A stretch of DNA of 64,000 bases from Candidatus Onthovicinus excrementipullorum (GCA_018712345.1 DVHG01000022.1:41566-105565), one strand, 5' to 3'. Counted from the stretch's first letter, positions 42,162 through 51,759 are shown. Notes: generated by a model from the sequence alone, not told the origin. Program-made: numbers and translations.

Positions 42162-43139
42162 TTACGCTTTTGTAAGAGAGGCAAAGGCAAGGCGGAATCG
42201 GGTGTACTGCCCCTGCTCCGATTCAATCGTCAGCTCGATATTCAGGCGTTCACACAGCTCACGCACAATGTACAGCCCCATCCCCGTGCTGCCGCCGCGG
42301 GTGCGGCCATTTGTTCCGGTGAAGCCGCGCTCCGTCACGCGCGGGAGATCGTGCGCCGGGATGCCGATGCCATTATCCGCCACCGTGACCGCACCGTCCG
42401 CCGCCGTGATGGCGACCGTGCAGCCCGGGCAGTACTGGGCGCAGTTGACAAGCAGCTGCTTGAGGATAAAACAGAACGCCTTATCGTCCGTGCAGACGGT
42501 AAAATCCCCCTGCGTCTGCACGCGGATGCCGGCAGAGATCAGCAGCTCCATTTGGCTTTTAATGGCCTCATCGATCACTGCTGCCACGGACACCTCGCGG
42601 ATGACTGTATCCTTTTCCGCCGTGCGCAGGCGCGCATAGTAGAGAATACTCTCCGTCAGGTTGTCCGCGCGTTTGAGTTCCCGCCGGAGCTTGCGCGGAT
42701 CGCCGCCGTTTGCGAGAATCAGGGAACAGGCCGTCAGAGGCGTCTTGATCTCGTGAATCCACTGCTCCACATAGTCACCGTACGATTCCCGCTCCTGCCG
42801 GGCGTCCTCCACGGCGCCGATCGCGCTGCGGGAGACGGTTTTCATGATTTCAAAGTATTGCCGTTCCACAGCGTCCTGCGGCTCCGGCAGCAGCTCACCG
42901 AGCAGGTAGGGCTCCTCCAACTGACCGGCCAACCGATCAAGTCGGGCAATCCGTCTGCGCGTGAGCAGGAACGTAACGGCCAGCCATGCGGCGATCAGCA
43001 ATGCCGCGCCCGCCGCCATCAGGAGGACGAGCTTCCACCCGCTGCCTGTGGCGGCAATCAATCCGCAGACCAGCAGCACGGCAATCCCCCAAAAGCAGAG
43101 GGTGACGGCTTTGGACGCCAGAAAGTCGCGCAGCTTCAT
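42162..43139 (-). CDS. BceS-type intramembrane-sensing histidine kinase
   Basis: A 325-residue kinase with two close membrane helices (about 13-57) and almost no extracellular loop, then HisKA-type segment QWIHEIKTPLTACSLIL with the phospho-histidine and an ATPase domain (QLLVNCAQYC N box, VADNGIGIPAHDLPRV G1, GGSTGMGLYIV G2). In Bce systems such kinases receive the signal from the ABC transporter. Overlaps the regulator gene by four bases. Confidence 0.92.
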   Translation of the reverse strand: MKLRDFLASKAVTLCFWGIAVLLVCGLIAATGSGWKLVLLMAAGAALLIAAWLAVTFLLTRRRIARLDRLAGQLEEPYLLGELLPEPQDAVERQYFEIMKTVSRSAIGAVEDARQERESYGDYVEQWIHEIKTPLTACSLILANGGDPRKLRRELKRADNLTESILYYARLRTAEKDTVIREVSVAAVIDEAIKSQMELLISAGIRVQTQGDFTVCTDDKAFCFILKQLLVNCAQYCPGCTVAITAADGAVTVADNGIGIPAHDLPRVTERGFTGTNGRTRGGSTGMGLYIVRELCERLNIELTIESEQGQYTRFRLAFASLTKA

Positions 43140-43747
43140 AGGCGGTACCCCACTCCGCGCACGGTGCGGATATAATCCTGTGCGCCAAGTTTTTTCAGCT
43201 TGTCGCGCAGGCGGTTGATATTGACATAGAGCGTGTTTTCATCCACATACAGACTGTTCTGCCACAGGTCCTCGATGATCTCCTCCCGCGTGCAAAGCTC
43301 CTTGCGCATCAGGCAGGTCAGGATGCGTGTCTCATTGCGCGTCAACTCGGCGCTCTGATCGCGGAAGGTGACCTTCATCCCCGCGAGATCGAGCGTCAGC
43401 TCCCGGCTGTTGAGGAGGGTGCCGTTTTTCCGCCGGAGCAGGCGTTCGATCCGCGCAAGCAGTACCGAGGAATGGTAGGGCTTTCGGATGTAGTCATCCG
43501 CGCCCATGCCGAAGCCGAGCAGTTCATCCTCCGCAGAATCACGCGCTGTGAGGAAGATGACCGGCACATCGGAGTGCATCCGCAGCTTACGGCAGCGCTC
43601 AAACCCGCTCTCCCCCGGCAGGTTGATATCGAGCAGTGCCAGCTCGCACGGCGGCTCCTCCACCACCTGATACCCGTTGGACCGGAGCAACTGCGTCAGT
43701 TCCTCGCGGATGCTTGCGTCGTCCTCTGCAATTAAAATTCTGTCCAT
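43136..43747 (-). CDS. BceR-type (OmpR/PhoB) response regulator
   Basis: About 203 residues: receiver domain with acidic pocket EDD, phospho-acceptor D in LALLDINLPGE and lysine in YIRKPYHSS, then an OmpR-type winged helix (LTRNETRILTCLM, VDENTLYVNINRLRDKL, IRTVRGVGYRL). ATG at 43747 gives the best spacing to GGAG. Likely activates the transporter genes downstream. Confidence 0.94.
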   Translation of the reverse strand: MDRILIAEDDASIREELTQLLRSNGYQVVEEPPCELALLDINLPGESGFERCRKLRMHSDVPVIFLTARDSAEDELLGFGMGADDYIRKPYHSSVLLARIERLLRRKNGTLLNSRELTLDLAGMKVTFRDQSAELTRNETRILTCLMRKELCTREEIIEDLWQNSLYVDENTLYVNINRLRDKLKKLGAQDYIRTVRGVGYRL

Positions 43748-43777
43748 CATACACTCCAAGTTTCAAATAGCGATTCC

Positions 43778-43945
43778 CTATTTCCGCTTTTTGGATTTAA
43801 AAGCCCCAACTACAACTAAAACAATGCTGAGTATTCCCAGGGAAATATAGACGGCATCCGGGACTGTGAAAACGAATTTATCAATAGCGCTCATCACAAT
43901 GTAAATAGCAAATCCCAGAATAATTAAAATACTTCTCTCTTTCAT
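43778..43945 (-). CDS. Small two-helix membrane protein of unknown function
   Basis: A 55-residue protein: MKERSILIILGFAIYIVMS forms helix 1, a short loop (IDKFVFTVPD) with charge follows, then AVYISLGILSIVLVVVGAF helix 2 and the basic tail KSKKRK. GGGGAG lies six bases before the ATG. It is 30 bp upstream of the response regulator gene and may be its operon leader. Not matched to a named family; an accessory to the antimicrobial-peptide system is a guess. Confidence 0.7.
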   Translation of the reverse strand: MKERSILIILGFAIYIVMSAIDKFVFTVPDAVYISLGILSIVLVVVGAFKSKKRK

Positions 43946-43985
43946 TCTACTCCCCTTTTCGTTCCAGCTTCCTATCGAGCGGGCT

Positions 43986-46373
43986 TTAATACTCCATCGC
44001 GTCCAGCTCCTCCAGTGGGCCGCGCAGAGCTTTGGACAGGCCTGCCGGGATCTTCCCCTCCCGGACAAGGCCGCGGTAGCGCGCCGTCTTTTTGATATTG
44101 GAGCCCTGGTAGCGCGCGACGATGGCAATCGCCTGCTCGTGCTTTGGCGCGCTCTTTTTCTCCTCAACCCCCCGGACTGTTACGATGACTGTATCACCCG
44201 GGCGAACACCAGTGAGATCGACCGTCAGATAGTCTGTGCCGGAGACAGCACCCTCAACCGCATCCGGTGCGTCGATTTTAATATTTTGGGCCGCTGTAGG
44301 CAGGATATTGCGGAAGCTCAGACGGTAGTGCATCTGAGCCCGGACAACACCGGCATCGCCCGTATAGGGGTTGATCTTAAACGTGACAGTATTGCCGTCC
44401 TCCGCAATCTCAAACCGGCGCTTGGCGCAATGGCCGTCGCGGTAAGCCATGCTCTCGCCGTCGTCCTCGTACAGGTCATACACGCCGTTGCCGTTGAAAA
44501 GTACCAGCTCCAGATCGGTAGGTAATTCCGCGCCGTTGGAGGCCTCATCGAGGTCAAGCGGCAGAATCGTCCCCGCCTTCGCCAGCAGCGGGAAGGATTC
44601 CAGCGTGCGGTACATGGTGATAAAGCCGCGCTGATGGTAGATATTCCCTGTGAAGAAATCCGTGTACTTCTCGCCATCCAACCACACCTTGACCGGAGCC
44701 ATCAGCGTTTTGGCGTTCGTATGCTTCGTGATGGGGGCTGCGATTAGCGACGGGCCAAACAGGAACTGATTTTTGACCTTATAGGCCTCCGGATCATCGG
44801 GATGGGAATAGTACATCGGCTCGATCAAAGCGCGTCCGTTTACGTGCGTCTGATAGTTGGCGGAATAGAGGTACGGAATCAGCCGGCGGCGCAGGCGCAG
44901 CCAGTCCGTGGCCATGTACTCCGTGGATTTCTGGTACTTCCACGGCTCCTTCCCCAGGAAGGCGTTGGAGGTGGAGTGCAGCCGGTTGATTGGGCTGAGC
45001 ACGCCGAGCTGGAGCCAGCGCAGGTAGAGCTCGTCATCCCGGACACCGAAGTGATGGCCGCCGATATCGTGGCTCCACCACGTGTAACCGATATTAGAGG
45101 CCGTAGCGGTAAAGTACGGCTGGAACGCCAGAGTGCGCCAGGTAATGGCGCTGTCTCCGGAGAAGCCGAGCGGATAGCGGTGGCTGCCCACGCCCGCATA
45201 GCGGGAGAGGATGAGACCGCGCTTGCCGTTGCGTGCGCTGTCAATATAGTGGTAGTGGTTGAGCGGCCACAGCGGATCGAGGCCAGGAACCTTTGTCTTT
45301 TTGCCCTGCTGCCAATCAATCCACCAGAAATCCACGCCGTCCTGCTCGTACCCGTGGTGCAGGTATTTAAAATATGCCGCGATAAACTTGGGATCGCTGA
45401 CGTCGAACTCAATTCGCTGCTTGGATTCCGGATCAATCCCCATAGCGCGCGCCATCTCCGGGTAGGCATCTTCAAAGAAGCGGATGCCCGCCGCCGGATG
45501 GACATTGAGCGTGATTTTCAAATGGCGGCGCTTGAGATCCTGCAAAAAGGTGTGGTAATCCGGAAACAGTTCCGTGTTCCAGGAGTAACCCGTCCACCCC
45601 TCCGAGGAATCATACCGTTTGCTGATGGTGTTGATTTGGTACTTATTACGGGCGCGATCGCCAAATTTATCCACGACGTCCACCCAGTGCCAGTCCATGT
45701 CCACGGTGGCAACGGTGAGTGGGATCTGCTTTCGCTCAAACATATCCATCAGGTTGAGATATTCCTGTTGGGTATACGCCCAGTACCGGCTCCACCAGTT
45801 GCCCAGACAGAAGCGCGGCAGCAGTGGAGTGTGACCTGTGAGATCAAAGAATTCGCGGAGTCCGCCGCGGTAGTCGCGCCCATAGGCGAGATAATACTTG
45901 TCATCCGTGCCGGCGGGGCGCGGAGTGATCGTACCGTCCTCCGTAAGGATCAGCGATTTGCTGTCATCGATCACCGTTGCGCCGCTGCGGGAAAAGATTC
46001 CATCTTTGAGCGGCGTTGCACCGTTGGTCATATCGAGTGTGCGGCAGGTACCCTTGAGATTGCCACGGAAGCCTCGGATCGTACCAAAGCCGTCAAGCTC
46101 CATGCGGCGCATTTTTCGGGCACGGATATCATAGTGAAACGCACACTTTTCTGTGCGGATGACGAGCTGTCCTCTCTTCTTTTCCGCGGTGAAGCGCGGC
46201 GTCTGAAAACTGCGGTACCACACGGCCTGCGTCGGGCTGTCGCAGAAATTTCCGTGTTCCACGCGGATCATGCATGGCGTCAGAACACTGATGCGCACCC
46301 CCTCTTCAATCACGGTACAGGCATCCGCCGTCCTGGATGCCGTGTGAATGCCAAATTCCTGTGCAAACTCCAT
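43986..46373 (-). CDS. Glycoside hydrolase family 31 (alpha-glucosidase/alpha-xylosidase)
   Basis: About 795 residues, cytosolic. N-terminal beta domain, then the catalytic barrel with WWIDWQQG near residue 350 (nucleophile Asp) and GFSGDSAITW near residue 405 (acid/base Asp), followed by distal beta domains and a basic C-terminal extension of about 60 residues (KHEQAIAIVARYQGSNIKKTARYRG...) that is not typical of the family. The nucleophile motif WxDWQQG differs from the common WxDMNE, so specificity cannot be named. Start at 46373 follows AAGGGAG. Confidence 0.88.
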   Translation of the reverse strand: MEFAQEFGIHTASRTADACTVIEEGVRISVLTPCMIRVEHGNFCDSPTQAVWYRSFQTPRFTAEKKRGQLVIRTEKCAFHYDIRARKMRRMELDGFGTIRGFRGNLKGTCRTLDMTNGATPLKDGIFSRSGATVIDDSKSLILTEDGTITPRPAGTDDKYYLAYGRDYRGGLREFFDLTGHTPLLPRFCLGNWWSRYWAYTQQEYLNLMDMFERKQIPLTVATVDMDWHWVDVVDKFGDRARNKYQINTISKRYDSSEGWTGYSWNTELFPDYHTFLQDLKRRHLKITLNVHPAAGIRFFEDAYPEMARAMGIDPESKQRIEFDVSDPKFIAAYFKYLHHGYEQDGVDFWWIDWQQGKKTKVPGLDPLWPLNHYHYIDSARNGKRGLILSRYAGVGSHRYPLGFSGDSAITWRTLAFQPYFTATASNIGYTWWSHDIGGHHFGVRDDELYLRWLQLGVLSPINRLHSTSNAFLGKEPWKYQKSTEYMATDWLRLRRRLIPYLYSANYQTHVNGRALIEPMYYSHPDDPEAYKVKNQFLFGPSLIAAPITKHTNAKTLMAPVKVWLDGEKYTDFFTGNIYHQRGFITMYRTLESFPLLAKAGTILPLDLDEASNGAELPTDLELVLFNGNGVYDLYEDDGESMAYRDGHCAKRRFEIAEDGNTVTFKINPYTGDAGVVRAQMHYRLSFRNILPTAAQNIKIDAPDAVEGAVSGTDYLTVDLTGVRPGDTVIVTVRGVEEKKSAPKHEQAIAIVARYQGSNIKKTARYRGLVREGKIPAGLSKALRGPLEELDAMEY

Positions 46374-46434
46374 GATAATCTCCCTTTCCTCACAGCAATC
46401 AACCACTACAAAAATCAGCGGTATTCCACGCCCT

Positions 46435-46463
46435 ATTTTATCATCATTCCACATCAATGACAA
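46435..46463 (-). promoter_or_regulatory. GH31 gene promoter
   Basis: TTGTCA (46458-46463), 17 bp, TAAAAT (46435-46440), about 60 bp upstream of the ATG. Confidence 0.7.
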
Positions 46464-46632
46464 TCCCCTATCCACAGGACCAAACGCATCCAACAAAAAG
46501 TGCGGAATTCGGCGGGGAACATCTATCGCTTTCTTCCATTGTTTTTGTCTTGTGTTGGGAATAAAATAGTAGCAGGGAAAAATTCAGCAGATATACACAG
46601 AAAAACTTCAACAAGCTTGGTGGTTCACTACA

Positions 46633-48051
46633 ATGAAAAAGAGTTATGAAATTGACATGTGCAACGGCCCGCTGCTCGGGAAGATCCTGCGCTTCTCCAT
46701 CCCGCTGATGTTCTCCGGTATTCTACAGCTGCTGTTCAACGCGGCGGACATCATCGTGGTCGGGCGGTTCACGAGCAGCGACGCGTTGGCGGCTGTAGGT
46801 TCCACGACCTCGCTAAACAACCTGATTATCAACCTGTTCCTCGGCCTGTCCATCGGCAGCAGCGTGGTGGTGGCGCGGTATTACGGGGCGCAGGACTGGA
46901 AAAAAGTCGGCGAGAGCGTACACACCTCTATCCTGATCAGTGCGCTCGCGGGCGTGGCACTGATCTTCCTTGGTATTGCGCTGGCCCGCCCGCTGCTGGA
47001 GGCAATGGGAACGCCGGAAAACGTGCTGGATCAAGCCGTCCTGTACATGCGTATTATTTTTGTGGGGATGCCGGCTATGATGGTCTATAACTTTGGGGCG
47101 GCAATCCTGCGCGCCGTGGGCGACACCAGGCGGCCGCTGATTTTCCTGCTGATCTCAGGCATTATCAACGTTTGCCTAAACCTGTTCTTTGTGATCGTGT
47201 TTGAGATGGGGGTTGCGGGCGTCTCACTGGCGACGGTGATCTCACAGTTTATCTCCGCAGCGCTGGTTGTAATCTGTCTGGTGCGCAGCGGGAGTCACTA
47301 CCGGCTGACACTCACCGGCCTGCGCATCTCCAAAAAAGTCCTGCTTGAGATCCTGCGGGTTGGCCTGCCGGCCGGGATCCAGAGCACGGTGTTCAACATC
47401 TCCAACGTGCTGATCCAGTCCTCCATCAACTCCTTTGGCTCCATTGCTGTGGCGGGTAATACAGCCGCCGCCAATCTGGAGGGATTTGTCTACACCTCCA
47501 TGAACGCGATTTATCAGGCGTCGCTGAGCTTTACGAGCCAAAATGTCGGCGCGCGGAAGACGGAGCGCATTGTCCCCATTCTGGTGCGCTGTCTGGCATG
47601 TGTGGTGGTGATCGGCGTGGGGCTAAGCACGATCGTCCTGCTCCTGAACCGGGAATTTCTCGGAATTTACTCCTCTGATCCCGCGGTGATCGAGTATGGC
47701 GTCGGCCGATTAAAGGTCGTCTGCCTGACGTACTTCCTGTGCGGCATCATGGATGTAACCTGCGGCTCGATCCGCGGGCTTGGCTATTCCGTCACGCCGA
47801 CCATCGTCTCCCTGATCGGTGCCTGCGGGCTGCGGATCGTATGGATTTATACGATTTTCAACCTGGTAGATCGGTCGCTCTTCACACTCTACCTCTCCTA
47901 CCCGGTCACCTGGATCATTACATTCGCCGCGCATTTGATCTGCTTCATTGTGTACTTCCAGCGCTGGAAACAAAAGGATGCGCGCTGGAAGGCAGGGCAT
48001 GCCCTGCCTACGGCAGCAGAGTCCGTACACCCTGCCGCCTCTAAAGTGTGA
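46633..48051 (+). CDS. MATE-family efflux transporter
   Basis: A 472-residue 12-helix antiporter. PLMFSGILQLLFNAADIIVVGRF (about 22-44, in part) and the second-half LPAGIQSTVFNISNVLIQSSINSFG are the two MATE half-repeats, with VVARYYGAQDWKKVGES between helices. Distinct in sequence from the MATE gene at 22150. The ribosome site (GGTGG) is weak. Divergent from GH31 and convergent with the sugar transporter gene. Confidence 0.9.
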   Translation: MKKSYEIDMCNGPLLGKILRFSIPLMFSGILQLLFNAADIIVVGRFTSSDALAAVGSTTSLNNLIINLFLGLSIGSSVVVARYYGAQDWKKVGESVHTSILISALAGVALIFLGIALARPLLEAMGTPENVLDQAVLYMRIIFVGMPAMMVYNFGAAILRAVGDTRRPLIFLLISGIINVCLNLFFVIVFEMGVAGVSLATVISQFISAALVVICLVRSGSHYRLTLTGLRISKKVLLEILRVGLPAGIQSTVFNISNVLIQSSINSFGSIAVAGNTAAANLEGFVYTSMNAIYQASLSFTSQNVGARKTERIVPILVRCLACVVVIGVGLSTIVLLLNREFLGIYSSDPAVIEYGVGRLKVVCLTYFLCGIMDVTCGSIRGLGYSVTPTIVSLIGACGLRIVWIYTIFNLVDRSLFTLYLSYPVTWIITFAAHLICFIVYFQRWKQKDARWKAGHALPTAAESVHPAASKV

Positions 48052-48188
48052 GAATACTCAGTAAAACGCATTTTCACTCTTGAGCAGTCACGTTTTGCAA
48101 CACAGCCCTCATCTTCCGCGGCACAGTAAAAACAGTGTGGCACATCAACAGACGGCAAAACGACTCTTTCGTTCATAAAATACAAAAG

Positions 48189-48222
48189 GCAGGCCCCGCC
48201 GGAATACTTTGGCGGGGCCTGC
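48189..48222 (-). terminator. Terminator after the GPH-type transporter gene
   Basis: Perfect 12-bp GCAGGCCCCGCC / GGCGGGGCCTGC stem with a ten-base loop, then TTTTGTATTTT on the minus strand. It can also end the convergent MATE transcript. Confidence 0.88.
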
Positions 48223-48234
48223 TGTCATTTAGAC

Positions 48235-50700
48235 TTATTTATTCTTTTTATCATTCTTTTTCTCAGCTTTTTTCATTGCCTTTTCAGCCTTGAGCTTCTC
48301 CTTCATGGCTTTCTGCTCGGCCTCCAGCGCCTTCTCCTTCTCCTCAGCAAGACGCGCCGCTTCTTCCGCACGTGCCTTGGCCTCCTCATACATCGCCTTG
48401 ATCTCCTCATAGTGCGTGTAGTTCTCAGCCTGGGTGATCAGCTTCTTGGCATCAACGTAAGGCTTTGCAAGACGGTTATAGTAGGAGTTCTGGTCAGTGG
48501 CCTTTTTGATATCCGCGTCAATGACCTTCTTTTCCGCCTTGAGCTGTGCAACCTGCGCTTTCAATTCGGCAACTTTTGCCTGATCCTTCGCCTTTTTGGC
48601 GGCGTAGATCTGCTCCTCAAGCGCTGTACGCGCCTCAAGATTCTTATCCTCACGCTCGAAAAGCGACTCAAAGACACTGACATCAAACTCTTCAATCTTA
48701 CCGTTATGCTTTGTCTCGATAACCTTTTTACTGTAAAAGCGGTTCTTGGCCGACGTAATTGCAGCAGAACGCTCCTCTTTTTCCACCTTGGTCTTCTTGG
48801 GCATGGCCTTTGCTCTGGCAAGAACCTCCTCCAGATATTCCATGCTATCCGCCGTCAGACCGCTCAGGCCCGCTGCGTACAGTTTCTTGGCCTCTTCAAG
48901 CTTAAACTGCCACTCCGGCGTATTAAACTTATTCATCTCCGCCATGACAACCTTGGAGATCTCAATATTATCATTGTAATCCACTGCATCACGATAGGCC
49001 TTACGCGCCGCACGCTTCTGCTCCTTGGAACCCGACTTCTTAACCTTCCTGATCTCGGCTTTCATCGCTTTAAGATCCTTGGGTGAAGCGTTTGCCATGA
49101 CTGCGGACTCCTCAATCATATCAATAGTGGACACGATGTCCTTGTCATTGAGTACACCGTTGCCGTAGTCCTCAAACATAGCGCGCAGCTGAAGCACCTT
49201 AACGATGCTGCGCTGGCGCAGCTCCGTCATATCATAGAAGAAGTACGGGATAAAGTTCAGAACAGCGCCAATCACGGACAGAAGGACGATCATGGAAAAT
49301 ACGCCCTGGAAGATATCGTTGATAAACAGGACGTTATAGGGGGACTCCATGACCTTGTCGTATGTCCATCCCGTAATACTCATGATCTCATTGGCGTTTG
49401 CCGCCAAATCCACCTGATTAATACCCAAAGACTCATAGACAGCGGGGACAATTCCGCTCGTCCCGAGGGTAATGACCGTACCGATCAGACCGACCGTGGC
49501 GAACATGCCGTCGATCCGCTCACCGGTTAAGTACTGCTGGTAGTCACGGATATCTGCGTTGACTGCCGGTGTCAAAATAACACCAAAGGAGGTCATCAGA
49601 TAGTTGCCGAACAGGACCACGGCAATATAGAGCACCATCTTTGCCGGCTCAGCCGCGACCACGGGCCACAGGAGCGCCAGGAATGCGGCGTTGACCGCAT
49701 TCGTCACGATCAGGACCTTCTTTTTGCCCCACTTACGGATGGCAAACGGCGCAGCCAGCATACCCCAGAGGTTTGCATTACTGACGATCATTTGGACCAC
49801 CGTAAAGACACCAGCGCTGACACCATCCTCATTGTGGTACTGGTAGCACCACTGCAGCATATTGCCGTAGGTGGTCTCCAGGAAGCCGACCCAGCCGGCC
49901 AGAGAGATGACCCAGAACAGCTTGTTTTTGGCGACAGCACGGATGGCGTCAAGGAATTTGATGCGGATAACGTGCGTCTTAGCCTGGATGATTTTCTCCT
50001 GCGTATTGGCGTAAATGTACACTGAGCAGAGGACGCCTACAATCGCAAACGGTGGATAAAGCACGCGATAGAGCTTCATATCATACAGATCGTTATTGGT
50101 GAGCACCTGAGCTACAAGCGGCAGCAGCGCAGTGGCAATGGACGGTGCCAGCGAGTAGACGATGGATTTGATCGCCAAAACGTCTGAACGCTCCTTGGTA
50201 TCCGGGGAGAGAACCATGATCAGGTTCTCATAAGAATCATAGAAGAAGGAATAGAAGAACTGGAACCCGATGTTGAAGAGCAGAACAATAATTCCCTTGA
50301 CGATCTCGCTCTCGATCTTCTCATAGGGCGTCCACACCATACCGATGACAAGCAGGCAGGTAGGGAATGCCATGTACATCATATAGGGCCTGTATTTACC
50401 CTTTTTGCTTCTGGCATTATCAATGATGTTCGCCCGGATCGCCGTCGCCGGAAAAGAGACAACAATGGAGATGGCATACAGGACATACATCAGCGTTGGC
50501 GAAATACCAATCGCGTTACCGATGATGACGTTTGTACTGCTGAGCATTAGCTGCTGGACACAGTAGATCAGGAAGTACATACCGATACCGCCAAAGGAGT
50601 AGGCAAACACCTCTTTAAAAGGCATGTACCGCCCCGGCATGGGCCGCTTCCAGTACACTCTGGCATCCGAAAGCAGCTTTTGGACTTTGCTTAAATTCAA
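48235..50700 (-). CDS. GPH/MFS sugar-type transporter with long charged coiled-coil tail
   Basis: About 821 residues from a TTG at 50700 (MNLSKVQKLL, eight bases after GGGGG). The first ~500 residues are a 12-helix glycoside-pentoside-hexuronide:cation symporter-type domain (MYFLIYCVQQLMLSSTNVIIG, SDVLAIKSIVYSLAPS, YQQYLTGERIDGM). The last ~320 residues are hydrophilic, Lys/Glu/Ala-rich and helical (RAALEEQIYAAKKAKDQAKV-like heptads ending KKAEKKNDKKNK), with predicted coiled coil. The tail is not a known EIIA regulatory domain. Substrate unknown. Confidence 0.82.
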   Translation of the reverse strand: MNLSKVQKLLSDARVYWKRPMPGRYMPFKEVFAYSFGGIGMYFLIYCVQQLMLSSTNVIIGNAIGISPTLMYVLYAISIVVSFPATAIRANIIDNARSKKGKYRPYMMYMAFPTCLLVIGMVWTPYEKIESEIVKGIIVLLFNIGFQFFYSFFYDSYENLIMVLSPDTKERSDVLAIKSIVYSLAPSIATALLPLVAQVLTNNDLYDMKLYRVLYPPFAIVGVLCSVYIYANTQEKIIQAKTHVIRIKFLDAIRAVAKNKLFWVISLAGWVGFLETTYGNMLQWCYQYHNEDGVSAGVFTVVQMIVSNANLWGMLAAPFAIRKWGKKKVLIVTNAVNAAFLALLWPVVAAEPAKMVLYIAVVLFGNYLMTSFGVILTPAVNADIRDYQQYLTGERIDGMFATVGLIGTVITLGTSGIVPAVYESLGINQVDLAANANEIMSITGWTYDKVMESPYNVLFINDIFQGVFSMIVLLSVIGAVLNFIPYFFYDMTELRQRSIVKVLQLRAMFEDYGNGVLNDKDIVSTIDMIEESAVMANASPKDLKAMKAEIRKVKKSGSKEQKRAARKAYRDAVDYNDNIEISKVVMAEMNKFNTPEWQFKLEEAKKLYAAGLSGLTADSMEYLEEVLARAKAMPKKTKVEKEERSAAITSAKNRFYSKKVIETKHNGKIEEFDVSVFESLFEREDKNLEARTALEEQIYAAKKAKDQAKVAELKAQVAQLKAEKKVIDADIKKATDQNSYYNRLAKPYVDAKKLITQAENYTHYEEIKAMYEEAKARAEEAARLAEEKEKALEAEQKAMKEKLKAEKAMKKAEKKNDKKNK

Positions 50701-50735
50701 GACTATTACCCCCACGTACAAAATTCAACGAGACA

Positions 50736-50764
50736 ATTATAACACCAAACAATCATTCTTACAA
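50736..50764 (-). promoter_or_regulatory. Promoter of the GPH-type transporter gene
   Basis: TTGTAA (50759-50764), 17 bp, TATAAT (50736-50741), giving a leader of about 30 nt. Confidence 0.7.
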
Positions 50765-50794
50765 GAAAATTGTTTCAGAATAGCATGGTTTTAT

Positions 50795-50810
50795 AATTTG
50801 TATACAAATT
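50795..50810. promoter_or_regulatory. 16-bp perfect palindrome upstream of transporter promoter
   Basis: AATTTGTATACAAATT is a perfect palindrome centred about 40 bp upstream of the -35 box. The TTGTATACAA core resembles GntR-family operators. An activator site is plausible from its position. Confidence 0.5.
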
Positions 50811-51090
50811 GTATGTCTAAATTTTGACGTGCTTCTCAACAGTTGATGAACTAAATAAGATTAACGGAAAAGGCCTGAAAAAGCAGACTTTGAAAGCGTA
50901 TACACCAAAAAACCTACCTGTTGCCATACTGTTTCAAATGTTTTAACCTCTTTTGCCCGTCCTGAAGGAAGTGATTCATTGTCCCGATCACGCAAACCTG
51001 TACGCACAACTTTTGTGTTCAATATGCCCTTTCACTCCCAATGCAGCAAAAATCGTCCGATTTTTCATTTAAGAAGGGTGTACATATAAA
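50811..51090. other. Intergenic stretch with no recognised gene
   Basis: About 280 bp between the palindrome and the Dabb gene terminator. No ORF with a ribosome site, RNA gene or repeat was recognised. Confidence 0.5.
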
Positions 51091-51116
51091 ATGAGCCCTG
51101 CCGCACGGGCAGGGCC
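51091..51116 (-). terminator. Terminator after the Dabb gene
   Basis: GCCCTGCC / GGCAGGGC stem with a five-base loop (51095-51115), followed by TCATTTTATAT on the minus strand. Confidence 0.65.
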
Positions 51117-51155
51117 GTTTAAAAGAACATCTTAATACTATCGGGCGGCTGGGTG

Positions 51156-51452
51156 TCAAAAATTCAGGCAAGCCCTGTCGCACGTATAGGGACGAACACA
51201 GGCATCCGCCACCGCGATATGCGCCGGATGAGACGCATATACCGCAATATCTCCCGGATCGCTATGCTCTGTAACCAGCGCCATCTCATGCGTTGTCCCG
51301 GGAAGCGGGGCGGTAATAAACTGCACCTTCAGCAGGCCCGGGACCTGACCGACAAGTGCCTCCAGCCGTTCCTTCATCTCCGCCAAAAGCTTTGGCTTAT
51401 CCTCTGGTGCAACATCAGACTTAAAGTTCCACATTACCACATGTGTCGCCAC
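51156..51452 (-). CDS. Stress-responsive alpha/beta barrel (Dabb) domain protein
   Basis: A 98-residue dimeric ferredoxin-like-fold protein. THVVMWNFKSDVAPED opens the domain and MALVTEHSDPGDIAVYASHPAHIAVADAC is its characteristic second half (in parts). The true start is GTG at 51452, eight bases after AAGGAGG. Function of most Dabb proteins is unknown; some act on polyketides or olivetolate-like compounds. Confidence 0.85.
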   Translation of the reverse strand: MATHVVMWNFKSDVAPEDKPKLLAEMKERLEALVGQVPGLLKVQFITAPLPGTTHEMALVTEHSDPGDIAVYASHPAHIAVADACVRPYTCDRACLNF

Positions 51453-51659
51453 TGACAATTCCTCCTTTTTATGAGGGACACCTCTGCATTTCAATAACTT
51501 TTCAGGGATTTCTTTTTCATTATATATAATATTATAAATTACTCTATCATAATCGAGCGGAAAGATCAAGCCAAAACCGACATCCGTTACTGCATTATCT
51601 GGACAAAATGCTCAAAAGAGTACCGATATACTTGAGATGAAAGATCTCTTGAATTTGGA

Positions 51660-51759
51660 TATAATAAAGATCCAGGGAACTGTCGGACGAACGGCCGGTT
51701 CCAAACGATTGATTGTAGACTAACCGCTCCTTTGGATGTGGGGCGGTCAGTCTTTTTTT
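51660..51759 (+). ncRNA. Candidate antisense RNA (type I antitoxin)
   Basis: TATAAT at 51660-51665 could start a transcript of roughly 90 nt that folds into a GGAAC...GTTCC hairpin near 51675-51702 and ends at a strong terminator: GACTAACCGC / GCGGTCAGTC (51718-51727 with 51743-51752) plus seven T (51753-51759). No -35 consensus is visible. It converges with, and overlaps, the 3' end of the peptide gene on the other strand, the arrangement of TxpA/RatA and Fst type I systems. RNA existence is inferred. Confidence 0.5.

Noticed and set aside
44802..46460. 552-codon plus-strand open frame
   Set aside because: Antisense to the GH31 gene, whose catalytic motifs are clear; no start signal on the plus strand.
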